This document shows positions 1 to 6,217 of a DNA stretch of 11,157 nucleotides, one piece after another. The position numbers and the translations under genes were made by a program. Position 1 is the first letter of the stretch. Every line of letters begins with the position of its first letter. Where the stretch lies: contig DAAK01000115.1 in the NCBI GenBank assembly GCA_001701075.1, positions 6,709 through 17,865 on the forward strand, read 5' to 3'. The stretch comes from Bacteroidales bacterium GP3. Lineage in GTDB: Bacteria; Bacteroidota; Bacteroidia; Bacteroidales; Muribaculaceae. Under the pieces are notes generated by a model. The model ran no database searches. It was given only the letters and a program-made list of their open reading frames with translations, and had not been told where the DNA came from.

Positions 1-116
1 CAAAATAAATCATGAAAAAATTGAAAAAGGCGCTTCATTCCGAACTTTTCGGCTATTTTATTCCGAACTTTTCAAAAAATGTACAGCCTCGCGAAAAGTA
101 GATATACAAAAGATGT
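1..116. other. Intergenic segment with a 14-bp direct repeat
   Basis: No gene can be supported here. Two exact copies of ATTCCGAACTTTTC lie at 37-50 and 60-73, 23 bp apart start to start. The first copy also sits in a small perfect hairpin, CCGAA-ctt-TTCGG, at 40-52. The segment lies downstream of the phosphatase on the minus strand, so it could be a weak 3' structure for that gene or an operator for a minus-strand gene leaving the window. A minus-strand ATG at 13-11 could begin such a gene, but only about four codons are visible. Confidence 0.4.
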
Positions 117-1421
117 CTATTTGACAGCGACCTTCATCATCAAGGAAGTGAGGTAGGTCTTGTAGTCGGGCCAAGGGGCAATGTGGGTGCCTGGCATTGG
201 AGAGACGAAGCGACCGTTGTGGCGCATTGCAACATAAATGCGCTGCGAGGGAGCTGCAAGGAAGATGATGTCGAGATTGGCACCAAGGGGTACTATTTCA
301 TAGTCTTTCCATCTGTCAGAGAGCGTAGAAAAGTCATCGAAATCATCATAACAACCCTCTACTCGCATCAAGGAAAGCAACGGCATCAATGTCTCGGCAT
401 GCCCGAAATAGAAATTGGCATCATATCTTTCGGGCGCATCTGCTAATTTCATATCGGCATTCTTCATCGTAAGGTCAATAATCCGATTGTCGAGAGATGC
501 GTCTGCATCGGCAATGATGCGGGCAAGCAACGGTGCTGTTGCTTTTCCGGCCTGGGATGAGAGCGGAGTGATAGTATTGCGGAGATAATGCTCAAGATTG
601 TCCACTTCCCAACAGGCGCGATAGTCAGACTCAGACATAAACTCTTCGGTCGGCGCGTCCATCCCGAAGGCAGTCAGAGACTGCAAGACATCATACATCT
701 CGAGAGTGAGTTTCTTGAGTTTTTTATCGTCCAGACCCGGAACTGCACCAAGGATTCTTCTTGCAGGCTCAGGAGACACAATAGAATCCATCAGCTTTTT
801 CGAGATTTTCGACCAATTGCCGTTATCACGATATGAGGCATATAGGGAATCGGCAGTGAAGCAACGTAGCAAGTAGCTATATTGCTTCCCTTCGGATGCA
901 GATATGTTTATGCCGGAAGAAAGGGCTGTCAGTTCATGATTGAACTGATACATGGTCATTACAACACGTGGCACATAAGTAGATATGGCATTGACGCGAG
1001 CTTTTTTCAGCAGGTCCGGAAGCAATCTGTAGAGGTCTTCAGCCAATTGCACTTCTTCCTTGCATCCTATTTCAGAAAGACGCCCCCACTGAGAGCCAGT
1101 TGCATCCTCAACGCCCTTCAGCAAAGCACTGAATTTTTTGCCTTCTTTTGTCAGGGTTCCTGCAGAAGATGCTTTGGCTATGGCATCCTTCAATTTATCA
1201 AGTTTCTTAGCAGAAGAAATATATCGGGCACCATGTCGCGCCACCCGAGCCACATAGACAGGGTTCAGAGAATCAGGCCAAATAGGTTCAGACTGGGTAT
1301 AGCTGAAGTCATAGGGCATCATGGAACCAGACAAATTTGAAGGCAATGCAGATGGCTGCTTCTCGGCAAGAACCGGAAGAGAAACTGCAATAAGAAGAAT
1401 AATGATAAAACGGCGCATCAT
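117..1421 (-). CDS. Secreted histidine acid phosphatase, MINPP-like (inositol polyphosphate phosphatase)
   Basis: This is a 434-residue branch-2 histidine phosphatase. An N-terminal signal peptide is visible (two Arg, then a hydrophobic run and a VLA-E cleavage-like site near residue 19), so it should act in the periplasm or outside the cell. The phosphohistidine motif R62-H63-G64-A65-R66 follows the signal. The proton-donor motif is H341-A342-E343; HAE in place of HD is characteristic of the multiple inositol polyphosphate phosphatase (MINPP) group, which includes a characterised Bacteroides phytase. The length fits that family. From the family, it would remove phosphates from phytate (InsP6) or related substrates; the exact substrate is inferred. 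Two ATG codons are adjacent (1421 and 1418), so either could start the protein. It is monocistronic as far as can be seen, with a long 5' leader containing a structured repeat. The gene is complete. Confidence 0.88.
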   Translation of the reverse strand: MMRRFIIILLIAVSLPVLAEKQPSALPSNLSGSMMPYDFSYTQSEPIWPDSLNPVYVARVARHGARYISSAKKLDKLKDAIAKASSAGTLTKEGKKFSALLKGVEDATGSQWGRLSEIGCKEEVQLAEDLYRLLPDLLKKARVNAISTYVPRVVMTMYQFNHELTALSSGINISASEGKQYSYLLRCFTADSLYASYRDNGNWSKISKKLMDSIVSPEPARRILGAVPGLDDKKLKKLTLEMYDVLQSLTAFGMDAPTEEFMSESDYRACWEVDNLEHYLRNTITPLSSQAGKATAPLLARIIADADASLDNRIIDLTMKNADMKLADAPERYDANFYFGHAETLMPLLSLMRVEGCYDDFDDFSTLSDRWKDYEIVPLGANLDIIFLAAPSQRIYVAMRHNGRFVSPMPGTHIAPWPDYKTYLTSLMMKVAVK

Positions 1422-1586
1422 GTCATATTTAAGTTTCGCAGGCTCAACTTAAGGGTTATGGGGTTATAGGGTTAAAACCTTCAAGTTTCAGCCTGCAAAA
1501 AAGGTGAATACTAAAAAATCAATCTACTTTTGCAACAAGGAATAAAGGAATTTAGTTTATTTTAGATGTCTTTAGGTTGATTGCGG
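1422..1586. other. Intergenic leader with imperfect hairpin and G-rich GGGTTA repeats
   Basis: Arms GCAGGCT (1438-1444) and AGCCTGC (1490-1496) are perfect complements. The pairing continues inward imperfectly through AACTT and AAGG tracts, so most of 1438-1496 can fold. Between the arms the plus strand reads three G-runs separated by TTAT-like spacers (GGGTTAT, GGGGTTATA, GGG), a telomere-like pattern. Read on the minus strand the hairpin lies in the phosphatase leader and has no T-run after it, so it is not a standard terminator. No confident promoter was found for the phosphatase. Confidence 0.5.
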
Positions 1587-2351
1587 TTATAGTTGGCAGT
1601 TGGAATCAATGATGTCTTGGAGAGATACATGACTGTTGCGGTAGCGGGCATGGCGATTGGCTTCGCCTGCTGTGAGATATATAGCCTTCTGTGGACAGTT
1701 CTGGACGCAAGCGAAGCAGTGTTCGCAGCCTCCGGAAGGCTGTGCCCGTCCATTAACGACACTGTAATTACCCCAAGGACAAACTCGTGTACAAATGCCG
1801 CATCCCACACAGTCGTCGGTGATGTTGAACTGGTCATGCGCCTCAACGGGAAATGAAGGTCCATGCTCGAAATTGGGCACTGAGCGGCGAATGAATCTGA
1901 CGTGCCGTGCCACGTCGTCTACCTGCCGGTTTATCTGCTCCTCAATGTGCTTTGAGGGATCGAGGGCTATCTGTCGGTTCATGTCAAAGCCTGGCAGCCA
2001 GTTGTCGACCATAATGATGGCGTTGACATAATCCGGCATTATGCCGGCTGAACGGCAAAGGTTTGTGAAAATTCCGGGGGCGGTGTCGCAGTTACAACCG
2101 TATGTAAGTATACCGAAGAAGTAGTTGCATGAAAAAGTAGACTTACTGATGAACTCCTGCACCATTACCGGTGGCTTCTGCCAATAGATAGGATAAACAA
2201 TCCCTATCTCATCGGCTTCCCAATGCATTGGGCCATGGTCATTTTGCTTCATCACCTGAGGGATACTCAGCGGATTACTACTGAAATGCCGTGCCACATA
2301 GAGGTCATTGCCCGTAGCAGTGAAATAGAATACCAGTCGTTTGTGTTCCAT
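1587..2351 (-). CDS. EFR1-type protein: flavodoxin-like domain fused to 2[4Fe-4S] ferredoxin
   Basis: This is a 254-residue cytosolic electron-transfer protein. The N-terminus carries a flavodoxin-like FMN phosphate loop (TATGND, residues 11-16) after a short beta strand. The C-terminus has two complete ferredoxin cluster motifs: C181, C184, C187 with C191-Pro, and C209, C212, C215 with C219-Pro. This order and length match the EFR1 ferredoxin family. Known members are assigned only a general electron-transfer role; the partner is not shown by the sequence. The start ATG at 2351 gives the expected N-terminal strand (HKRLVFYF). It lies 49 bp after a terminator-like hairpin that ends the preceding minus-strand gene, so it may have its own promoter or depend on readthrough. 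No clear Shine-Dalgarno sequence is present. A near copy of its last codons and 3' flank occurs at 10501-10533. Confidence 0.88.
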   Translation of the reverse strand: MEHKRLVFYFTATGNDLYVARHFSSNPLSIPQVMKQNDHGPMHWEADEIGIVYPIYWQKPPVMVQEFISKSTFSCNYFFGILTYGCNCDTAPGIFTNLCRSAGIMPDYVNAIIMVDNWLPGFDMNRQIALDPSKHIEEQINRQVDDVARHVRFIRRSVPNFEHGPSFPVEAHDQFNITDDCVGCGICTRVCPWGNYSVVNGRAQPSGGCEHCFACVQNCPQKAIYLTAGEANRHARYRNSHVSLQDIIDSNCQL

Positions 2352-2399
2352 TTATTTTATGTTTTTTTAGTATGATTTTAGGTGTTGTTCATAAAAAAT

Positions 2400-2445
2400 G
2401 GTATCAATTCTTTGCCTCTGTAGCGAGGTCGATAGAATTGATACC
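2400..2445 (-). terminator. Rho-independent terminator after the truncated radical SAM gene
   Basis: A perfect 12-bp inverted repeat, GGTATCAATTCT (2400-2411) and AGAATTGATACC (2434-2445), has an inner CCTC/GAGG stem in its loop. On the minus strand it is followed at once by ATTTTTTA. It starts 11 bp after the stop codon of the gene ending at 2457 and lies before EFR1, so it should end or attenuate transcription between them. Confidence 0.8.
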
Positions 2446-2456
2446 AAATAAATTAC

Positions 2457-3233
2457 TTACAGTCCGTGCACTTGATCACGATAAGCTCTGAGGCGGTCTT
2501 CTCCCAAATCAATCAGACTCTGCAGCTCCTGAATCATTCGGTCTCGATCTTCAGGTAGCTGGCCCCGGATAGGCGATGGCATGGTGACGTGCTCTGCCTT
2601 GAATACGGTTGGAATCGTCAGGCAACGCAGGAACTCCTGCATCTCCTGCAAACGCTCTACCTCTGTGGCTTCTTCATACTTGCCGTCTTTCACGTCCTGC
2701 ACCAGTGGTGTGTCGGGGAAAAGCGTAAGCTCTGAAGCGTATATCATATCGGGGCGGATTATGTTGCTCACTCGTGCCGTCTCTCGGGCATGACTAAGGC
2801 CGTAGCCATGGCCGCCAAGACCACCAAGGAAATTACCAACAAAGGGCATACCTGCTTCACCAAGTTTCGACATCTGTTTCACAATGTCTTCCGACGTATA
2901 GCCCTTGTGCATGCGACGGAGAAGAACGTCATCTCCCGACTCGATGCCAAAGTAAAAACCGCCATAACCTACCTTTGTCAGATCGCGTAACTGCTCAATG
3001 GTTTTATTCTTAAGATTGTCGATGCGGGCATACTCTCCGATAGAAGTTACCCAAGGGAGGTGTTCATGTATAAGATCGGATATCTCCATGAGTCTATAGA
3101 CGTATTGAATGGAGCCAATCCGCTTTATCGATGTTCCGACTCCATTACTCTGCACTCCATTCACATATGCAGCGTCTATGTTGCCGGTCTCCTCCGGATC
3201 CTCAGAGTAATACTCAAAGTCTCGCCGACACAA
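2457..3233 (-). pseudogene. Radical SAM protein, N-terminally truncated (no CxxxCxxC cluster motif)
   Basis: Residues from about 45 to 258 read well as the C-terminal two-thirds of an Elp3/HemN-type radical SAM barrel. Landmarks are the strand/helix VTSIGEYAR (residues 62-70), the family-typical FGIESGDDVLLRRMHKGYT (95-113), a Gly-rich GGLGGHG segment and an ELTLFPDTPL segment. The intact family has roughly 100 further N-terminal residues with the CxxxCxxC motif that binds the catalytic [4Fe-4S] cluster. Those are absent: the first 44 or so residues look unrelated, the only in-frame start near the head is TTG (3233), and an in-frame TAG lies nine codons' worth or less upstream. I read the other two minus-strand frames from 3300 to 3061 and found no cluster motif, so a simple frameshift does not rescue it. 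It is probably a remnant of a 5' deletion or rearrangement with its breakpoint near 3100. A catalytically inactive but expressed protein is possible. Confidence 0.75.
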
Positions 3234-3318
3234 TGGATTCCTCTAAATATTGAGAGCTTTACCCAATTGAGGAAGATTTTTGATTTTGAATAGCGCTCCT
3301 TATTCATATGAGTATAAA
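3234..3318. other. Short gap between dehydrogenase stop and truncated radical SAM ORF
   Basis: These 85 bp hold no recognisable gene, promoter or terminator. On the minus strand the reading frame of the truncated radical SAM ORF is open for a few codons, then meets a TAG. The segment probably contains residue of the rearrangement that removed the 5' part of that gene. Confidence 0.4.
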
Positions 3319-4287
3319 TCAGTTAGTTATAACTATTTTACCTATCTGTCCCCGCTTTTCTGCAAGTTCGTGGGCTTTGGAGATTTCGTCAAGAGAGTAT
3401 TTGGCGGCAATGATAGGATGGATATTACTGTTTTCAATCAGTTTCATCATCGCGCTGATTTGCTGTTGAGTGGGACTGTTGCTATAGAATCCGGTGAGAT
3501 ATACTCCGGAGGGAATCTCCTTGATGGGATCAAAATCTTTCAGTGAGAATACATTTCCGAGCAGACCCGTATGACACACTATACCATGAAGTGCAGTAAT
3601 TCGCAGAGATTCAAGAATAGTCGATGCGCCTATCAGCTCCAATACTTTGGTTGCACCTTGTGGATATTCCTGAAGGAAGCGTTTTCTGAAATCCTCGCCT
3701 TCAAGCACCACTCCGTCAGCCCCGGCACTACGCAGTATCTCAGCTTTTCGCTCGCTTCGGGTAGTGGCAATCACTTTTGCTCCAATAGCCTTGGCAAGCT
3801 GAATAGCTGCGAGTCCTACCGTTGATGTCCCTCCACGAATCAGCAAGGTGTCAGCAGGATTAAGTTGCAGCGCGAGAGAGAGTGAGCCGTAAGCGGTATA
3901 AAAGGTCTCCGGAATAGCGGCAAGTTCATCCCAAGGCAGAGAAGAATCAACTGCAAACACATGGCTTTCCGGCATCAAGACGTATTCTGCATAACTGCCG
4001 TTGAAACTGCGGCCCATGCCTCCCATGAGTGCCATTACTCTTTGCCCGGTTTCGAACCGCGAGTCTGATTTACCGGCAATCTCTCCGACACATTCTATGC
4101 CGGGGATGATTGGTGTATGAATATAGGGACGGTCTGCCTCAAACTGGCGCAGCAATACCTCAGAATGATTTATTCCGAATGCCTTTACGCGGATAAGTAC
4201 CCAACCGGGGTTTACTTTAGGTATAGGTATTTCACTTACCCCGAGGTCGGCCGCCTCACAGGTATGGTCTAAAACAATTGCTTTCAT
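3319..4287 (-). CDS. Medium-chain dehydrogenase/reductase, quinone-oxidoreductase-like
   Basis: This 322-residue protein is a typical zinc-independent MDR enzyme: an N-terminal GroES-like domain (AFGINHSEVLLR around residues 36-47, then PGIECVGEI) followed by a Rossmann domain with the nucleotide loop GGTSTVGLAAIQLAKAIGA beginning at residue 162. Family members reduce quinones, enals or similar carbonyls with NAD(P)H; the substrate here is unknown. I chose ATG 4287, which gives the canonical MKAIV start and a GGAAAG ribosome-binding site, over a longer open frame whose extra 35 residues run antiparallel in the same strand inside the upstream gene. The start overlaps the upstream radical SAM stop as ATGA (4287-4284), so translation is likely coupled. 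This makes it the last gene of the peptide-modification operon and a candidate tailoring or redox-support enzyme. That role is inferred from linkage only. Confidence 0.87.
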   Translation of the reverse strand: MKAIVLDHTCEAADLGVSEIPIPKVNPGWVLIRVKAFGINHSEVLLRQFEADRPYIHTPIIPGIECVGEIAGKSDSRFETGQRVMALMGGMGRSFNGSYAEYVLMPESHVFAVDSSLPWDELAAIPETFYTAYGSLSLALQLNPADTLLIRGGTSTVGLAAIQLAKAIGAKVIATTRSERKAEILRSAGADGVVLEGEDFRKRFLQEYPQGATKVLELIGASTILESLRITALHGIVCHTGLLGNVFSLKDFDPIKEIPSGVYLTGFYSNSPTQQQISAMMKLIENSNIHPIIAAKYSLDEISKAHELAEKRGQIGKIVITN

Positions 4288-5303
4288 ATTTCTTTCCAAC
4301 ATTGAGGGTCGGGTGCGTAGAACGAGCGGTGATAGCCGTATGCCACAGCTGGGCATCCTCGGCAGAATCTCAACAATTCGCACTTCGTACATTTTTCAAA
4401 TTTTTCATACTGACGGTATTCATCCATCTCAGATCCGGTCCATATTTCATCAATCGGTTTACTGAAAAGGTTTCCGACCTCACTTTCAAACCGACGGCAG
4501 GCCATGACATTTCCATTAGGTTGGATTGTAAAGTGGCAATCGCCACAGTGACAACCGTCATATATCGCATCAGGGTCGCTGTCCTCGGGAATTTTGAATA
4601 ATCCTTTCTCGTAGAGATAGAGTGTCCAAAGGTGATCTTTCAGATTGAATATAGTGCCGTTATCTTTATGTTCCTCAAATTTCTTCCACATAGTGTCGAG
4701 GAAGTCGCGATATTCCGAGGGACTGATATGTGTAGACTTCTCTTCGGATGTCGGACAATAGCGTCCGAAAGCAAACACATCAACCCCTTTTGCAACAACT
4801 AGATCGACAATCTCTGGAAATTCCTTTATGTTAGTGCCTGAAACGGTAGACATAACCGCTACGCGAATACCGTTGCGGCGAAGAACATCTATTTTCTCAA
4901 CCGTTGTGTCAAACGAACCCGGTTTACGGATTGAGTCGTGGGTGTCTCGCAATCCGTCGATTGACAGCTGATATTTCTGACATCCATGCTCCTTCAGTCG
5001 TCGGCAAACATCATCCGTTATATGAAAAGGGTTGCCGAGAATGGTAAATGGTATGTCATGTTCCTTGACTTTGGCAAGAATTTGCCAGAAGTCACGGTGC
5101 AATATCGGGTCTCCTCCGGTTATATAGAAATAAGGGAGTCTGTTCATCTTCCGGCACATCCCGACGCATTGCGCTATCACCTGCTCGGCCTTTTCAAGCG
5201 GCATCTCTATAAGATGTGGATGCCCTTCGGAGAAGATATAGCAGTGCTCACAACGCTGATCGCAGCTATCCGTGATATGCCATTGAAATGCAAAATATTC
5301 CAT
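4284..5303 (-). CDS. Radical SAM/SPASM peptide-modifying enzyme (ACGX-type RiPP maturase candidate)
   Basis: This is a 339-residue radical SAM enzyme. The catalytic cluster motif C14-x3-C18-x2-C21 appears near the N-terminus, followed by the SAM-binding GGDP (63-66) and SIDG (114-117). The C-terminus is a SPASM domain for auxiliary Fe-S clusters: C251, C253, C256, C269 in NGNVMAC, then C305-x2-C308-x5-C314-x2-C317 and C335. SPASM enzymes in this family modify ribosomal peptides (thioether or carbon-carbon cross-links, epimerisation and others). The gene sits 5 bp after a cupin gene and downstream of a 75-residue peptide made of ACGSACGAG modules, the expected substrate. I recall family databases naming an 'ACGX system' radical SAM/SPASM group with just such precursors. 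The chemistry is not shown by the sequence. A related alternative is an anaerobic sulfatase-maturase-like activity, but no sulfatase is present. Confidence 0.87.
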   Translation of the reverse strand: MEYFAFQWHITDSCDQRCEHCYIFSEGHPHLIEMPLEKAEQVIAQCVGMCRKMNRLPYFYITGGDPILHRDFWQILAKVKEHDIPFTILGNPFHITDDVCRRLKEHGCQKYQLSIDGLRDTHDSIRKPGSFDTTVEKIDVLRRNGIRVAVMSTVSGTNIKEFPEIVDLVVAKGVDVFAFGRYCPTSEEKSTHISPSEYRDFLDTMWKKFEEHKDNGTIFNLKDHLWTLYLYEKGLFKIPEDSDPDAIYDGCHCGDCHFTIQPNGNVMACRRFESEVGNLFSKPIDEIWTGSEMDEYRQYEKFEKCTKCELLRFCRGCPAVAYGYHRSFYAPDPQCWKEI

Positions 5304-5308
5304 ACCTG

Positions 5309-5692
5309 TTATTGTGCCGGAATAGACAACGGAGTTTTCCCATCTCCAGCATAAAACATTATGACTACCGCATCTTCATCACCCCGGTTCTCTCCATGAT
5401 GTATCTCTCCGTCTGTTTCCACCAGAGGTTCGCCTGCGTGGAAATCATGGAAAGAACCGTCTTTACTGACAATGGTTAGTGTTCCGCTCAGCACCACACC
5501 ACAGTTTATTATCTTATGGAAATGAGGATTGGTGATTGTGTGTGGTGGAAACACATACTTGTAAATGGATATTACGGGAGAGCCGGAAGGATAAGCAGGT
5601 AACGGAGAACCATTCCATGCTGTGGATGTCTCAATAAGTTTTTCGGATATGATACCTGTGCCTTCGAGTTCTGATTTCTTCTTGGTTTCCAT
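5309..5692 (-). CDS. Small single-domain cupin protein
   Basis: This 127-residue protein has one cupin barrel. The first cupin motif provides histidines in NPHFHKII followed by CGVVLSGTLTIV; the second is EIHHGENRGDEDAVVIMFYAG. These give three or four possible metal ligands. I chose ATG 5692 (METKKK). The open frame runs on upstream to 5941, but that extension is only an antisense-like out-of-frame reading of the precursor repeats. The gene is preceded by the attenuator hairpin at 5711-5746 and is followed after 5 bp by the radical SAM gene, so it is the first gene of the low-expressed part of the operon. Cupins act as metal-dependent enzymes or ligand binders; a role in modifying or binding the repeat peptide is inferred from position only. 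Confidence 0.82.
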   Translation of the reverse strand: METKKKSELEGTGIISEKLIETSTAWNGSPLPAYPSGSPVISIYKYVFPPHTITNPHFHKIINCGVVLSGTLTIVSKDGSFHDFHAGEPLVETDGEIHHGENRGDEDAVVIMFYAGDGKTPLSIPAQ

Positions 5693-5710
5693 AACTGTAA
5701 AAATTAAAAA

Positions 5711-5746
5711 CTCCAATGCAACGTCAGGGATAACACTGCATTGGAG
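5711..5746 (-). terminator. Intra-operon hairpin with T-run (partial terminator) between precursor and enzymes
   Basis: A perfect 10-bp inverted repeat, CTCCAATGCA (5711-5720) and TGCATTGGAG (5737-5746), is followed on the minus strand by TTTTTAATTTTT. It lies 20 bp after the precursor stop and 18 bp before the cupin start. A leaky terminator here would give much precursor mRNA and little enzyme mRNA, a common arrangement in peptide-modification operons. Confidence 0.75.
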
Positions 5747-5765
5747 CTTATGGGATTGTGCCGAA

Positions 5766-5993
5766 TTATTTTTCGCCGGCACCGCAAGCAGAGCCACATG
5801 CAGCGGGCTTGGGTTCAGGCTTTTCGTCACCGGCACCGCAAGCAGAGCCACATGCAGCGGGCTTGGGTTCAGGCTTTTCGTCACCGGCTCCACATGCTGA
5901 ACCACATGCTCCTGACGGTTTCTCTGTTTCGGCGGCAGCACAGAGGTAAGACTGTGCAGTGTGCTTTACAGCACCATTGATGATACGTGTCAT
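5766..5993 (-). CDS. Cys-repeat RiPP precursor peptide (ACGX-type)
   Basis: This is a 75-residue peptide. A leader-like segment of about 27 residues (MTRIINGAVKHTAQ and onward, with one Cys at 18) is followed by three copies of ACGSACGAG at residues 29-37, 47-55 and 65-73, spaced exactly 18 residues by the linker DEKPEPKPA; it ends in GEK. Cysteines are 18, 30, 34, 48, 52, 66 and 70. Six of the seven lie in the modules, each pair separated by three residues. There is no signal peptide or double-Gly leader, and no exporter or peptidase gene is visible nearby. The gene leads an operon with a cupin, a radical SAM/SPASM enzyme and a dehydrogenase, and has its own good promoter. It fits the 'ACGX-repeat' precursor type that I recall from protein-family databases; function of the mature product is unknown. 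Confidence 0.88.
   Translation of the reverse strand: MTRIINGAVKHTAQSYLCAAAETEKPSGACGSACGAGDEKPEPKPAACGSACGAGDEKPEPKPAACGSACGAGEK
5776..5910 (-). repeat. 54-bp coding tandem repeats in the precursor gene
   Basis: Units 5776-5829 and 5830-5883 are identical over all 54 bp by eye. A third, partial unit from 5884 encodes the first ACGSACGAG module with different synonymous codons and no DEKPEPKPA linker before it. The period is 18 codons, so copy number can change without a frameshift. Confidence 0.92.
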
Positions 5994-6032
5994 AGTCGTG
6001 CTATTTGATGTTAAACTTCAGTTAATAGAACA

Positions 6033-6063
6033 CAAAGATAGCATATTAAGTTTTACCAATCAA
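6033..6063 (-). promoter_or_regulatory. Bacteroidota-type promoter for the precursor operon
   Basis: On the minus strand the -7 box TATCTTTG (6040-6033) matches TAnnTTTG. A TTGA element (6063-6060) stands 19 bp upstream in the -33 position. Transcription would start near 6026, leaving a leader of about 30 nt before ATG 5993. The -33 element is part of the CTTGATTG arm described separately. Confidence 0.7.
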
Positions 6064-6159
6064 GTAGAGATGTTTAGCCTTTCAAGTAACCTTTTTATCG
6101 CTTTTAGTGATTACTAACAAAATAATTTTTTCAAAAAAAATAAAATTAATTCTTGATTG
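6057..6159. promoter_or_regulatory. Candidate operator pair CTTGATTG in the divergent region
   Basis: CAATCAAG at 6057-6064 and CTTGATTG at 6152-6159 are exact reverse complements. Each lies at or just before the -33 box of one of the two divergent promoters, in the same orientation relative to its gene. This is the arrangement expected if the HxlR protein encoded at 6218 controls both. Eight-base matches in AT-rich DNA can arise by chance, so this is tentative. Confidence 0.35.
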
Positions 6160-6166
6160 ATAAGTA

Positions 6167-6198
6167 TTTGGAAAAGTGTAAAATATATAGTAACTTTG
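6167..6198 (+). promoter_or_regulatory. Bacteroidota-type promoter for the HxlR gene
   Basis: TTTG (6167-6170), a 20-bp spacer and TAACTTTG (6191-6198) match the Bacteroidota sigma-factor consensus exactly. The start of transcription would be near 6205, about a dozen bases before ATG 6218, so the leader is very short. Confidence 0.78.
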
Positions 6199-6217
6199 TA
6201 CTCTAAAGCAGACAGGC

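Noticed and set aside
882..1340. 152-codon plus-strand ORF inside the phosphatase
   Set aside because: No family features, and it is fully antisense to a gene with clear catalytic motifs and a signal peptide.
1525..1532. TACTTTTG as a plus-strand -7 promoter box
   Set aside because: There is no TTTG at the -33 distance and no plus-strand gene downstream; it would only run antisense into EFR1.
1562..1864. Overlapping 100-codon minus-strand ORF
   Set aside because: It lies within EFR1 in another frame; the EFR1 frame carries both ferredoxin motifs.
4288..4392. 35-residue N-terminal extension of the dehydrogenase
   Set aside because: It reads through the SPASM Cys region of the upstream gene in another frame, and the internal ATG gives the family-standard start with a ribosome-binding site.
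5776..5910. Possible CRISPR-like array
   Set aside because: The 54-bp units abut with no spacers and encode an in-frame peptide repeat.
5693..5941. Upstream extension of the cupin ORF with repeated LNPSPLHVALLAVP-like residues
   Set aside because: It is an out-of-frame reading of the precursor repeats on the same strand; the precursor frame has the meaningful Cys modules, and ATG 5692 gives a normal cupin length.
5741..5980. Plus-strand repeat ORFs rich in Pro, Ala, Gly and His
   Set aside because: They are antisense shadows of the precursor repeats with no promoter or ribosome-binding site.
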